A stretch of 64,000 nucleotides of DNA from Xiheimicrobium sp052034585 (lineage in GTDB: Bacteria > Myxococcota > Myxococcia > Myxococcales > Myxococcaceae), in assembly GCA_052034585.1 (NCBI GenBank), contig JBPOIJ010000038.1:1-64000 (forward strand). Direction: 5' to 3'. Under the pieces are notes generated by a model. That model did no database searches. It had not been told where the DNA came from and worked only from the letters and a program-made list of their open reading frames with translations. Made by a program: the position numbers and the translations under genes. Below, piece after piece: positions 33,369-41,388 of the stretch. Within the stretch, counting starts at the first letter, position 1; each line of letters opens with the position of its first letter.

Positions 33369-34835
33369 TCAGGGCGTCGCGTAGATGTACGCGAAGCACA
33401 TCTCGTCGGCAGTGCCCTCACCCCAGCGCACCACGCGGTTCGTCGGGTTGTCCCAGGTGCAGGTCATGCTGACCGACTCGGTGCCCGCCAGGGTGAACGG
33501 CTGCGCCCGGAAGTACTGCTGCTGCCAGTGGAAGTCCCAGGCGGGAATGTCGACCAGACACTGATTGCTCGGTCCGCGAATGGTGATGCGCTTGCCGAGC
33601 GTGTGCATGTGCGGGAGCAGTCCGTAGATCTTGATCGGCAGCACCCGCGTCGGGTTCTGGAAGGTGTCGGTGAACGAGTACCCCGTCGAGTTCGGCGGAA
33701 TCGCGAAGCCGTTGGCGACGAGGGGGAGCAGGTACGCGCGCGTGAGCGAGGCGCCCGCCGGCGAGTACATCACCTTCACCGCGCTGGTGTCGGGCACCCG
33801 AGTGGTGGCGGTGTTGTAGTGGATCTGCATCGCCAGGGCCTGGCTCGGCTGCAGCTCGATGCCGGTTCCGCTCGGGTAGACGACGGCGCCGCTGCCTGGA
33901 GCCCAAGCGCCGATGGGGCCGGTGCTCTGCAGGCCCGAATCTCCGAAGCACTGCCAGCCGGGCCCTTGATCGTTCATGTCCTTCGTTCGCGCAGCGGCAC
34001 GATCGACGATGTACACGATGACGTGGTGGACCTCGGCGGTGACGCCAGGCTGAATGTCGTAGCCGACCACGAAGCGATTCGCGGTGAGCGCCGGGTCGAC
34101 GAGGAAGCAGCGATAGTCGTCGGTGAGCGTCTGCGAGGGCGTGTACGGCTCGGGCATGGTGAGCGTCGCGTCGATCCGAGGGAGCTCGCCGATGGGGCCC
34201 GGCGCTGCGGGCGCGTCGGCCGGGTTGCCCTCGGTCGCGCCGGTATCGGCCCAGCGAGCGATGGTGTCGATCTGCGTCTGGCTGAGCGAGCGATCGCCGA
34301 CGAACGGTCCACCACAGGAGTTGTCCGGCATCCACGGTGGCATTCGCTTGGCGACGACGGCGGCCTTCATCGCGGCGGCGATGGGCTGCGCTTGCGCGTA
34401 GGTCTGGAGCGGGAAGGGGCCGATGCCGCCCATCTTGTGGCAGTTCGCGCAGCTCACCTGGGTGATCGGCAACACGTCTCGATACCAGGTCGGCATCGCT
34501 GCGGCGCCGCCGCCGACCGCCGATCCGCCAGCGCTCGCTCCGCCGCCTGTCGAACCGCCTGCCGTCGTGCCACCCGCGCTCGCCGAGCCGCCGCCGGTTC
34601 CGTTCGGAGAGGAGCAGATGCCCGAGAGGCAGACCTGACCCGTCGTGCACGTCGAGCAGCTCGCGCCGGCCGAGCCACACTGGTCGGTCGTGGTGCCGGT
34701 TTCACATCGGCCGCTCGTTGGGTTGCAGCAGCCCGTCGGGCAACTCTTCGAGTCGCAGGCGAGCTTTCCCTGCGTGGTGCCACAAGCAGACAGGGCGAGC
34801 GCGAGCGCGATCGCAAGAGAGCGGGGCGAATTCAT
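33369..34835 (-). CDS. Lipoprotein combining a haem c motif with a PHM-like copper monooxygenase domain
   Basis: 488 residues from ATG 34835 (GGAG six bases upstream). The lipobox is ALSAC at Cys18. Residues 27-75 are Cys-rich, and 80-113 are a Gly/Ser/Thr linker. CANCH at 129-133 is a single c-type haem site. Residues ~220-485 resemble peptidylglycine alpha-hydroxylating monooxygenase: His270-His271 and His339 match the CuH ligands, and His409, His411 (PHMH) and Met479 match the CuM ligands, with spacings close to PHM. It would be an ascorbate- or haem-supplied copper hydroxylase on the cell surface or in the periplasm. The substrate is unknown. Confidence 0.85.
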   Translation of the reverse strand: MNSPRSLAIALALALSACGTTQGKLACDSKSCPTGCCNPTSGRCETGTTTDQCGSAGASCSTCTTGQVCLSGICSSPNGTGGGSASAGGTTAGGSTGGGASAGGSAVGGGAAAMPTWYRDVLPITQVSCANCHKMGGIGPFPLQTYAQAQPIAAAMKAAVVAKRMPPWMPDNSCGGPFVGDRSLSQTQIDTIARWADTGATEGNPADAPAAPGPIGELPRIDATLTMPEPYTPSQTLTDDYRCFLVDPALTANRFVVGYDIQPGVTAEVHHVIVYIVDRAAARTKDMNDQGPGWQCFGDSGLQSTGPIGAWAPGSGAVVYPSGTGIELQPSQALAMQIHYNTATTRVPDTSAVKVMYSPAGASLTRAYLLPLVANGFAIPPNSTGYSFTDTFQNPTRVLPIKIYGLLPHMHTLGKRITIRGPSNQCLVDIPAWDFHWQQQYFRAQPFTLAGTESVSMTCTWDNPTNRVVRWGEGTADEMCFAYIYATP

Positions 34836-34903
34836 GGGTGACTCCAACGCGGGCCGGCCTGGCGGGGAGCCGCACCAAACCAACTCGGCCCGCCCTGCGC
34901 AAG

Positions 34904-35206
34904 TCAACTGGCCGCCAACCGTGGCGCGCGGAGCTCCCGGTGAATCAGGTACGCGAGCACGCCGATGCTCCCGAGCGCGAGCGTCGTCACCACGTACGGC
35001 ACCCAGGGAATTCCGTGGCGTCGCGCGTCGGGGACGAGGAACGCCCACGCGACGGCGAGGCTCAACGAGAGATCGACGAGCATCTGCGCGCCCCACGGTT
35101 CTCGTGCCGCGAGGGTGAGGAAGCCGAAGTAGCCGTGGCTCTCGACGATGGTGGTCGACCAGATGGTGAAGGCGAGGAAGGTGAGGGCGAGGATGCCGAG
35201 TCGCAT
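34904..35206 (-). CDS. Small membrane protein, DUF2834-like
   Basis: 100 residues with three hydrophobic helices (about 3-22, 40-58 and 68-88). The N-terminal FTIWSTTIVESHGYFGFLTLA and the middle PWGAQMLVDLSLSLAVAWAFLVPDARRHG follow the DUF2834 pattern of small uncharacterised membrane proteins. It is transcribed away from the MmyB-type regulator at 35320. A perfect palindrome lies between them, so it is a probable regulatory target. Function unknown. Confidence 0.72.
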   Translation of the reverse strand: MRLGILALTFLAFTIWSTTIVESHGYFGFLTLAAREPWGAQMLVDLSLSLAVAWAFLVPDARRHGIPWVPYVVTTLALGSIGVLAYLIHRELRAPRLAAS

Positions 35207-35267
35207 TGTTCGATGCTCCGAGTGAGTGGTGGAACGGACCGAATGTGCGGCGGGCCCTTCGCGCGCG

Positions 35268-35288
35268 CCATGACCTCCGAGGTCATGG
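35268..35288. promoter_or_regulatory. 21-bp palindrome, likely operator of the MmyB-type regulator
   Basis: Arms CCATGACCTC (35268-35277) and GAGGTCATGG (35279-35288) are perfect reverse complements around one central base. The site sits in the 113-base region between the divergent DUF2834-like gene and the helix-turn-helix gene. Divergent placement plus dyad symmetry suits autoregulation and control of the neighbour, as in MmyB-like regulators of membrane or redox genes. Confidence 0.7.
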
Positions 35289-35319
35289 GTGCTCCGCGCG
35301 TCGGAGGTAGAGTCCGACC

Positions 35320-36126
35320 GTGACGAGCGAACGCGCGACGCCTGGCTTCGGAGGGCTGCTCAAGCTGTGGCGGCAGTCGCGGAGGCTCTCGCAGGAAGCG
35401 CTCGCGCTCGACGCCGAGATCTCGACCCGGCACTTGAGCTGTCTCGAGACCGGCAAAGCGCGCCCGAGCCGCGAGATGGTGCTCGTCCTCGCCAGCGCGC
35501 TCGAGCTCCACTTGCGAGATCGGAACGCGCTGCTCGCGACGGCGGGCTTCGCTCCAGTGTACGCCTCGGCGCCGCTCGAGAGCCTCGCGCTCGCGCCGAT
35601 TCGACGGGCGGTCGAGCTCATTCTCGAGAAGCAGGAACCCTACGGCGCGGTGCTCGTCGATCGGCTGTGGAACGTGCTGCAGCTCAACCGCGGCGCGACG
35701 GCGCTCGTGGCCCACTTCCTCCCGCCCGACGCGGCGCCCGAGACGACGACCAACCTCGTCAGGGGCATTCTCCACCCGAAAGGCCTTCGTCCGTCGATCG
35801 TGAACTGGCTCGAGGTCGCGACGTTCACCCTCGCGCGGCTCCGTCACGAATGCGCTGCGTTTCCGCACGACGACGATCGCCGCCGTCTCCTCGACGAGGT
35901 GCTCGCGTATCCAGGGCTCTCGACGATCGACTCCACCGCGAGCCTCGGCGCGCCTCCGACGGCGACCGTTCACTTGCGGCTCGGCGCCAACGAAGCGCGC
36001 TTCTTCACCATGCTCACCACCGTCGGTACGCCGCTCGACGTCACCGCGCAGGAGCTCGCGATCGAGAGCTACTTCCCCGCCGACGAGGCGACGGAGCGCT
36101 GGTGTCACGCCTTGGCGAGCGGCTGA
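35320..36126 (+). CDS. XRE-family regulator with MmyB-like ligand-binding domain
   Basis: 268 residues from GTG 35320. An N-terminal helix-turn-helix (~10-70) reads LLKLWRQSRRLSQEALALDAEISTRHLSCLETGKARPSREMV, typical of the Cro/C1 fold. The rest (~95-265) is a MmyB/MLTR-type PAS-like sensor: PYGAVLVDRLWNVLQLNRGA is the signature, and it ends RWCHALASG. The family controls divergently encoded enzymes or membrane proteins, often in response to fatty-acid-like ligands. Here the divergent gene is DUF2834-like, with a 21-bp palindrome between the two. Confidence 0.88.
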   Translation: MTSERATPGFGGLLKLWRQSRRLSQEALALDAEISTRHLSCLETGKARPSREMVLVLASALELHLRDRNALLATAGFAPVYASAPLESLALAPIRRAVELILEKQEPYGAVLVDRLWNVLQLNRGATALVAHFLPPDAAPETTTNLVRGILHPKGLRPSIVNWLEVATFTLARLRHECAAFPHDDDRRRLLDEVLAYPGLSTIDSTASLGAPPTATVHLRLGANEARFFTMLTTVGTPLDVTAQELAIESYFPADEATERWCHALASG

Positions 36127-36165
36127 AAAGTTGTGCGACAGGCCTGTCGTGTCACCGTTCGAGGC

Positions 36166-36474
36166 ATGACGACCCATCGCCGAGAGCTTCGAAACCTCCT
36201 CCGTCTCCCCGTTTCGATCGGAGGCCGGCAGGCCGCCTTGAGCGCCGACGTGAGCCCCGGCGGGTTTCAGCTCGAGACCACCCAGCTCATCCCCGAGGGC
36301 ATGCCCGTCGAGGGCTACGTGCTGCACGGAGAGAAGGAGCTGCGCTGGCGCGGCGTGGTGGCGTGGGCGAAGCCGGGCAACCCGATGACGAGCACCTGGC
36401 ACACGCTCGGCGTTCGCTTCACCGCGGTGACGCCGGGGCTTCGCGCGCTCATCTCGATTCGAACCAAGCGCTGA
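36166..36474 (+). CDS. PilZ-domain protein (probable c-di-GMP receptor)
   Basis: 102 residues from ATG 36166. It is a minimal PilZ domain: the N-terminal Arg-rich switch HRRELRNLLRLPV provides the RxxxR element, and ADVSPGGFQLET provides the D/NxSxxG motif, both needed for c-di-GMP binding. GVRFTAVTPGLRALI is the usual C-terminal part. Single-domain PilZ proteins act as adaptors for motility, polysaccharide or regulatory targets. It follows the XRE regulator by 39 bases on the same strand, but no functional link is evident. Confidence 0.85.
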   Translation: MTTHRRELRNLLRLPVSIGGRQAALSADVSPGGFQLETTQLIPEGMPVEGYVLHGEKELRWRGVVAWAKPGNPMTSTWHTLGVRFTAVTPGLRALISIRTKR

Positions 36475-36501
36475 GGCTTGCCTGAGCGGGCGCGCTGAGC
36501 C

Positions 36502-38673
36502 ATGTGGCGCGCCGTGCTCATCATGACCGTCCTCGCCGCGACCGTTTCCGACCCGCAGTTCCTTCGTGAATACGCCGAGACGCGCCGGTACCTCGCGGGC
36601 CGTCCCGAGCGGCCACGGTTTTCGCCCGACGGGAAGAGCGTGATCTTCCTTCGCTCCGCGGCGAACGACTCGCGCCAGCTCTTGTACGAGTTGGAGCTCG
36701 CCAGCGGCCAGACGAAGGAGTTGCTCAGTCCGGAGTCGTTGCTCCAAGGCGCCTCCGAGACGCTCACCGCCGCCGAGAAGGCCCGGCTGGAGCGCCAGCG
36801 CGTGTCGGCTCGCGGCTTCACCAGCTATCAACTGTCGACCGACGGCTCGAAGCTGCTCGTCGTGCTCTCGGGGAAGCTCTACGTCGTGGAGCGCGTGTCG
36901 AAGAAGACGACTCAGCTCAAGACTGGTGACGGCGCCTGCATCGATCCCAAGTTCTCGCCCGATGGTTCGCGCGTCGGGTACGTGCGCGACAACGACGTCC
37001 ACGTGGTGGACCTCGCCTCCAACAAGGAGTCGCGCGTCACCACTGGTGGCACCGAGCTGAAGCCGAACGGGCTCGCCGAGTTCGTCGCCCAGGAAGAGAT
37101 GAGCCGCTTCTCGGGCTACTGGTTCTCGCCGGACGGCAAGTCGATCATCTTCCAGAAGACCGATCACACCGGGCTCGAGCGCTTCGGCGTCGCGGATCCG
37201 ATGCACCCAGAGGCGGAGGTCGATCGCTTCTTCTACCCACGCCCGGGAAAGAAGAACGCCGAGGTCGCGTTGGCGATCATTCCCGTCACCGGCGGCAAGG
37301 CCGTCGAGGTGCAGTGGGACCGCGCGGCGTTTTCGTACGTCACGACCGTCAAGTGGCCGAAGGCCGGCGCGCTCTCGGTCGTGGTGCAGAACCGGGAGCA
37401 GACGAAGGCGCAGCTCCTCGCGATCGATCCGAAGACGGGCAAGTCGACGCTGCTGGTGAGCGAAGAGGACGCGGCCTGGCTCAACATCAACCAAGACGTG
37501 CCGGCGTGGCTCCCCGACGGCTCGGGCTTCTTCTGGGACAGCGAGCGCAACGGCGGCCACGAGCTCGAGCTGCGCAAGGCCGATGGATCGTCGCCGGTGA
37601 CCTGGGTGAAGAAGGAAGCCGGCTATCGCGGTGAGCTCGGCTTCGTCGGCTTCGACGCCAAGACGCGCACGCTCTACTTCCTCGGCGGAGACGACCCGAC
37701 CCAGTCGCTCCTCTTCAAGGTGAACGAAGGCAAGGCGCCGGAGCGGGTGAAGGTCTCCGAGGGGCGCGCGACCGAGACCGCGCTGTTGGGCGACGACGGC
37801 GCTGCGCTCCTCGTCAACTCGACGTCTTCGCATGCGATGCCGAAGTGGGTGGTGACGAAGGCCGATGGCGCGAAGGTGGCCGACCTGCCGAGCGTCGCGA
37901 CCGAGCCGAAGCTGGCGCTCAACATCGAGTTCCTCACCTTGGCGCCGCCGTTGGCGATGCGAGCCGCGATCATTCGCCCGAAGGATTTCAAGAAGGGCAC
38001 CAAGTACCCCGTGGTGCTCAACGTCTACGGAGGCCCCGGCCACCTCGAGGTCCTCGAGACGATGCGCGAGAACCTCGTGCTCCAGTGGCTCGCGAACCAG
38101 GGCTTCATCGTGGTGAAGGTCGACGGCCGAGGCACGCCGCGACGGGGCCGCGACTACGAGCGCGCGATCAAGTTCGACTTCGCCACGACCGTCGCGAACG
38201 ATCAGATCGACGGGCTCAAGCAGCTGGGCGCGAAGGTGCCGGAGCTGGATCTCTCCCGCGTCGGCGTCTACGGCTGGAGCTTCGGTGGCTACCTCGCGGC
38301 GCTGCTCGCGCTCTCGAAGGGCGACTCGATCAAGAGCGCGGTGGCGGGCGCTCCCGTCGTCGATTGGCACGACTACGACACGCACTACACCGAGCGGTAC
38401 CTGGGCCTCCCCGACGCGCAGCCCAAGGCCTACGAGGTCAGCTCGCTGCTCTCGTACGTGAAGGACGCGAAGCGGCCGATCCTCCTCATTCACGGCACCG
38501 CGGACGACAACGTGTACTTCCTCCACTCGCTCAAGCTGTCCGACGCGATGTTCAAGGCCGGCAAGCCGCACTCGGTCCTGCCGCTCTCGAACTTCACCCA
38601 CATGGTGCCCGACCCGCTGGTGACCGAGCGGCTGTGGGAACGCATCGCACTCACCTTCAAGGAGACCCTCTGA
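36502..38673 (+). CDS. Dipeptidyl peptidase IV-like S9 family serine peptidase
   Basis: 723 residues. A short hydrophobic N-terminus (MWRAVLIMTVLAATVS) is a probable signal peptide. Residues ~30-450 form a beta-propeller (repeated RFSPDGK, KFSPDGS and WFSPDGK blades) with the DPP IV double-Glu motif in AQEEMSRFSGYWF, which anchors the substrate N-terminus. The alpha/beta-hydrolase domain has Ser593 (GWSFGGY), Asp668 or Asp669 (HGTADDNV) and His700 (NFTHMV). It would remove N-terminal dipeptides, preferentially after Pro or Ala, in the periplasm or outside, consistent with a proteolytic lifestyle. The next gene starts one base after the stop. Confidence 0.92.
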   Translation: MWRAVLIMTVLAATVSDPQFLREYAETRRYLAGRPERPRFSPDGKSVIFLRSAANDSRQLLYELELASGQTKELLSPESLLQGASETLTAAEKARLERQRVSARGFTSYQLSTDGSKLLVVLSGKLYVVERVSKKTTQLKTGDGACIDPKFSPDGSRVGYVRDNDVHVVDLASNKESRVTTGGTELKPNGLAEFVAQEEMSRFSGYWFSPDGKSIIFQKTDHTGLERFGVADPMHPEAEVDRFFYPRPGKKNAEVALAIIPVTGGKAVEVQWDRAAFSYVTTVKWPKAGALSVVVQNREQTKAQLLAIDPKTGKSTLLVSEEDAAWLNINQDVPAWLPDGSGFFWDSERNGGHELELRKADGSSPVTWVKKEAGYRGELGFVGFDAKTRTLYFLGGDDPTQSLLFKVNEGKAPERVKVSEGRATETALLGDDGAALLVNSTSSHAMPKWVVTKADGAKVADLPSVATEPKLALNIEFLTLAPPLAMRAAIIRPKDFKKGTKYPVVLNVYGGPGHLEVLETMRENLVLQWLANQGFIVVKVDGRGTPRRGRDYERAIKFDFATTVANDQIDGLKQLGAKVPELDLSRVGVYGWSFGGYLAALLALSKGDSIKSAVAGAPVVDWHDYDTHYTERYLGLPDAQPKAYEVSSLLSYVKDAKRPILLIHGTADDNVYFLHSLKLSDAMFKAGKPHSVLPLSNFTHMVPDPLVTERLWERIALTFKETL

Positions 38674-38674
38674 C

Positions 38675-39169
38675 ATGCCGCTCGAACCCGAATTCGTCCA
38701 AGACTGTCCGTACTTTCCCGAGGGCTTGTTGATCGACGAGATCCTCTCGGTCGACAAGGAGAAGGGCGAGGTCGTCTGCCAGATGCCGGTGCACGAAGAC
38801 CTTCCGCTCACCCGCGCGCAGCGCGTTCATCCCGTTCGTCATCCACGGCACTTGAGCGGTGGGCTCATGGTGCACATGACGGGAATGATCGGATTCGTTC
38901 ACGCCTACTACGTGCTCGGGCTGCGGCACTCCGAGGGCTGGATCGGCTACGGCGCGAAGATTCACGAAGCGCGCTTCCTCGCGCTCGCCAAGCCGGGCAC
39001 GCCGGTGGTGCTCAAGGGCTGGTCGACCCGCAGCCGCCGAATGAACGACAACATCATGGTGCGCTACCAGTTCGAGTTCCGCCAAGGCGACACCGTCATC
39101 TACACGGGCGATCAGACCGCGATGTGGGCGAAGGTGAAGGAAGGGCAGGAGTTGCCCGGCGAGCTGTGA
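38675..39169 (+). CDS. Hotdog-fold protein, FabZ/thioesterase-like
   Basis: A 164-residue single hotdog domain. YFPEGLLIDEILSVDKEKGEVV is typical of FabA/FabZ-like dehydratases and thioesterases, HLSGGLMVHMTGMIGFVHAYY is the long central helix, and ARFLALAKPGTPVVL is the closing sheet. The catalytic Gly-preceding His of FabZ (HFPxxP) is not intact, being replaced by the HPVRHPRHLSGG region, so its activity may be thioester hydrolysis or binding and not canonical dehydration. It lies between the DPP IV-like gene (gap of one base) and a hypothetical gene whose GTG overlaps its stop. Confidence 0.72.
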   Translation: MPLEPEFVQDCPYFPEGLLIDEILSVDKEKGEVVCQMPVHEDLPLTRAQRVHPVRHPRHLSGGLMVHMTGMIGFVHAYYVLGLRHSEGWIGYGAKIHEARFLALAKPGTPVVLKGWSTRSRRMNDNIMVRYQFEFRQGDTVIYTGDQTAMWAKVKEGQELPGEL

Positions 39170-40233
39170 CGAAGCTCGAGGCGTTGCTCGAGATCGCGAC
39201 GGTGCTCGCGCCGAAGTCGAAGAGCGCGCGGGCTCGCGTCGAGTTGGCCTTCATCGAACCCAAGGCCTACGTCAGGAAATACGCGCGCCAGCTGAACGAG
39301 CGGAACATCGAGCGTCCGATCCCAGCGTTGCCGTGGATCGCGCTCATCGACGCGCTCGAAGCCGCGAAGGTGCTCGTCGAGATCGATTGGAAGACCGATT
39401 CGGACGAAGTCGAGGCGGCGATCCGGAAGCTGAAGAAGGGCTTCACCCTGCCGCCGATCGACGAACTCGACGATCGTTCGACGTGGGAGCTGCTCGAACT
39501 CGCCGGCGCCGCGCTTCGGAAGCAGGGACTCCAGCTCGGCCAGCTCGACATGAGCTCGGACAATCACTGCCTGGTGGTGGTGCCGAAGGACACGCTCTCC
39601 ACGCTCGTGCGGCTCGGAAAGACGGCGAAGTTCGGGCGAGTCGAAGCCTTCGGCGATCGGCTCGGCGCCGCGACGAAGGAACGGGTCGCGCGCGCTCGCC
39701 GGCTCGAGCGTGAAGCGGAAGAAGAAGCGAAGCGCCCCAAGCCGACGTGGCGGTTCTTCGTGAAGGGAAAGGCGTGTTGGAGCCTCCTCGAGGCGCCGGC
39801 GGCCTTCACGATCGACTTCTACGCGCCCGGAGTGAAATGGGTCGAGTCGCACACTGGCGCGGAGCCGAAGCCGCTCGTGAAACGCTTGATCGCCGAGTGG
39901 CGGGCAGGCGGCTTCGAGGAACTCTCCGAAGAGGAATGGAGGGCGCGCTTCTCGAACACTGACACCGGCTACCTCGGTTGGGTGGGCCCGTTTCCCGAAG
40001 ACGGCGTGTACTTCCTCGAGACGCCGACGCTGGTCCGCTGCCTCTCTCGTGGCGAGGGAACCGTGGTCACCGCGCGCGGCGTCATCGGCAAGAACTTCGG
40101 TGAGCTGCTCCAGGTTCGGCACTCGGAGCGAGTGGACCAGGACTTCGAGGCCGAGGTGAACGGCTGGCGGAAGGCGCGTGTTCGGGAACTCAGCCGAGAC
40201 GAAGTGATTCGGCGCTACGCGAAGAAGAAGTGA
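39166..40233 (+). CDS. Hypothetical protein of 355 residues
   Basis: Starts at GTG 39166, overlapping the hotdog gene stop by four bases. Not recognised. Residues 1-180 are helical with charged character (KLEALLEIATVLAPKSKSARARVELAF; DEVEAAIRKLKKGF), a highly charged linker (RRLEREAEEEAKRPK) follows near residue 190, and the C-terminal ~150 residues are mixed alpha/beta and aromatic-rich (TWRFFVKGKACWSLLEAP, YLGWVGPFPEDGVYFLET). There is no signal peptide or membrane helix, so it is probably cytoplasmic. It ends directly against the convergent DUF1501 gene. Confidence 0.6.
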   Translation: MTKLEALLEIATVLAPKSKSARARVELAFIEPKAYVRKYARQLNERNIERPIPALPWIALIDALEAAKVLVEIDWKTDSDEVEAAIRKLKKGFTLPPIDELDDRSTWELLELAGAALRKQGLQLGQLDMSSDNHCLVVVPKDTLSTLVRLGKTAKFGRVEAFGDRLGAATKERVARARRLEREAEEEAKRPKPTWRFFVKGKACWSLLEAPAAFTIDFYAPGVKWVESHTGAEPKPLVKRLIAEWRAGGFEELSEEEWRARFSNTDTGYLGWVGPFPEDGVYFLETPTLVRCLSRGEGTVVTARGVIGKNFGELLQVRHSERVDQDFEAEVNGWRKARVRELSRDEVIRRYAKKK

Positions 40234-41388
40234 TCAGCCGAAGAGCCCCAGCCGTTTCGGGGTGAACCCCGGGAAGACGTCACGGCTCCGGAGCTGGGCG
40301 GACTCCAGGCACTCGGCCATCACCTCTCGCAGGTCGATCGTCACTCGGAGATCGCGACCTTCGAACAGCGACTTCTGCGAGAGCCCGGGCCAATCGGAGA
40401 TCACCCGGCCGCCCTTCACGCCGCCGCCGAGCACGAACGCCGCCGAAGCGGTTCCGTGATCGGTGCCTCGGGTTCCGTTCTCTCTCGCCGTCCGTCCGAA
40501 CTCCGTCATCGCGAGCAGTGTCACGTCGTCGAGCCGTGGCCCGAGGTCGATCGTGAACGCCGCGAGTGCTTCCGAGAGCTCCTTCAGTCGGTTCGCGAGC
40601 TGTCCAGTCTCGGCGCCCTGGCCGGCGTGGGTGTCGAAGCCGCCCAGTTCCGTCGCTGCGATCGAGAGCCCGACGTCGGCGTGAATCAACCGCGTGAGGT
40701 CTTGCAGCCGCCGCGCGAAGACCGAATTCGGCCACTGCGCACCGTTCTGAGGAGGCCGAGTCGCGAGCCCTTCGCTCTTCACCGTCGAGAGCGACTCGAA
40801 CGCCTCCGACGCCGACACCCGCAACGCGTCGTCGACCGCCTGGGCATAGAGCGTCTCGAAGGTCGCTGCCGTGTCCGCGCTCCCGACGCGGAAGTCCTTC
40901 AAGGACGGAAAGGCGAGCGCCTCGGCCGTGCCGCTCAACGAGACGGGCAGGGTGTTCTGGAGCGCGACGATCGAGAGCGGGGACCTTTCGCCGAGCTGCT
41001 GCGCCGCCCGGTTGAGCCAGCCATCGTGCGCGCGCCGGCCCGGTGTTCCCGACTCGAGGAAGTCCTGCGCGTCGAAGTGACTTCGCGGCTGCTGGGGCAA
41101 CCCCGACGCGTGAACGAACGCGAGCTTCCTGGCCGAGAAGAGCGGTCCGAGCGCGCTGGCGGCTGGATGGAGCGCGAACATCGTGTCGAGCGGGAGCGGC
41201 TTCGCAGGCGCGATGGAAGGACGCAGTGACGAATACGAGGGATCTCCGACTGGCGGCACGAAGGCGAGGCCGTCGAGCGCTCCACGAAGGAACACGATCA
41301 CCAGCGTCCGTTTCGAGCGGCCTTCCGCCCAGCTCGGGGTCGCTCCGAAGAGGGCGAGGCTCTGGAGCAGCTCGCGTCGAGAGATCAT
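40234..41388 (-). CDS. DUF1501 family secreted protein with Tat signal
   Basis: 384 residues from ATG 41388, which overlaps the DUF1800 stop by four bases. The N-terminus ISRRELLQSLALFG is a twin-arginine signal. The body is the DUF1501 fold, related to sulfatase/alkaline-phosphatase-like proteins: TLVIVFLRGALDGL, ALHPAASALGPLF, FVHASGLPQQPRSHFDAQDFLESG, GGFDTHAGQ, TLLAMTEFGRTARENGTRGTDHGTASAAFVLGG. The His/Asp set (FDTH, TDHG) suggests a metal site. DUF1501 and DUF1800 genes are a well-known pair of unknown function in Planctomycetes, Myxococcota and Proteobacteria. Confidence 0.9.
   Translation of the reverse strand: MISRRELLQSLALFGATPSWAEGRSKRTLVIVFLRGALDGLAFVPPVGDPSYSSLRPSIAPAKPLPLDTMFALHPAASALGPLFSARKLAFVHASGLPQQPRSHFDAQDFLESGTPGRRAHDGWLNRAAQQLGERSPLSIVALQNTLPVSLSGTAEALAFPSLKDFRVGSADTAATFETLYAQAVDDALRVSASEAFESLSTVKSEGLATRPPQNGAQWPNSVFARRLQDLTRLIHADVGLSIAATELGGFDTHAGQGAETGQLANRLKELSEALAAFTIDLGPRLDDVTLLAMTEFGRTARENGTRGTDHGTASAAFVLGGGVKGGRVISDWPGLSQKSLFEGRDLRVTIDLREVMAECLESAQLRSRDVFPGFTPKRLGLFG

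Noticed and set aside
35062..38811. A minus-strand open frame of about 1250 codons antisense to the regulator, PilZ and DPP IV-like genes
   Set aside because: It crosses several confidently assigned plus-strand genes and intergenic palindromes, and its composition (Arg/Glu/Leu/Val-rich with no domain) is that of antisense GC-rich sequence.
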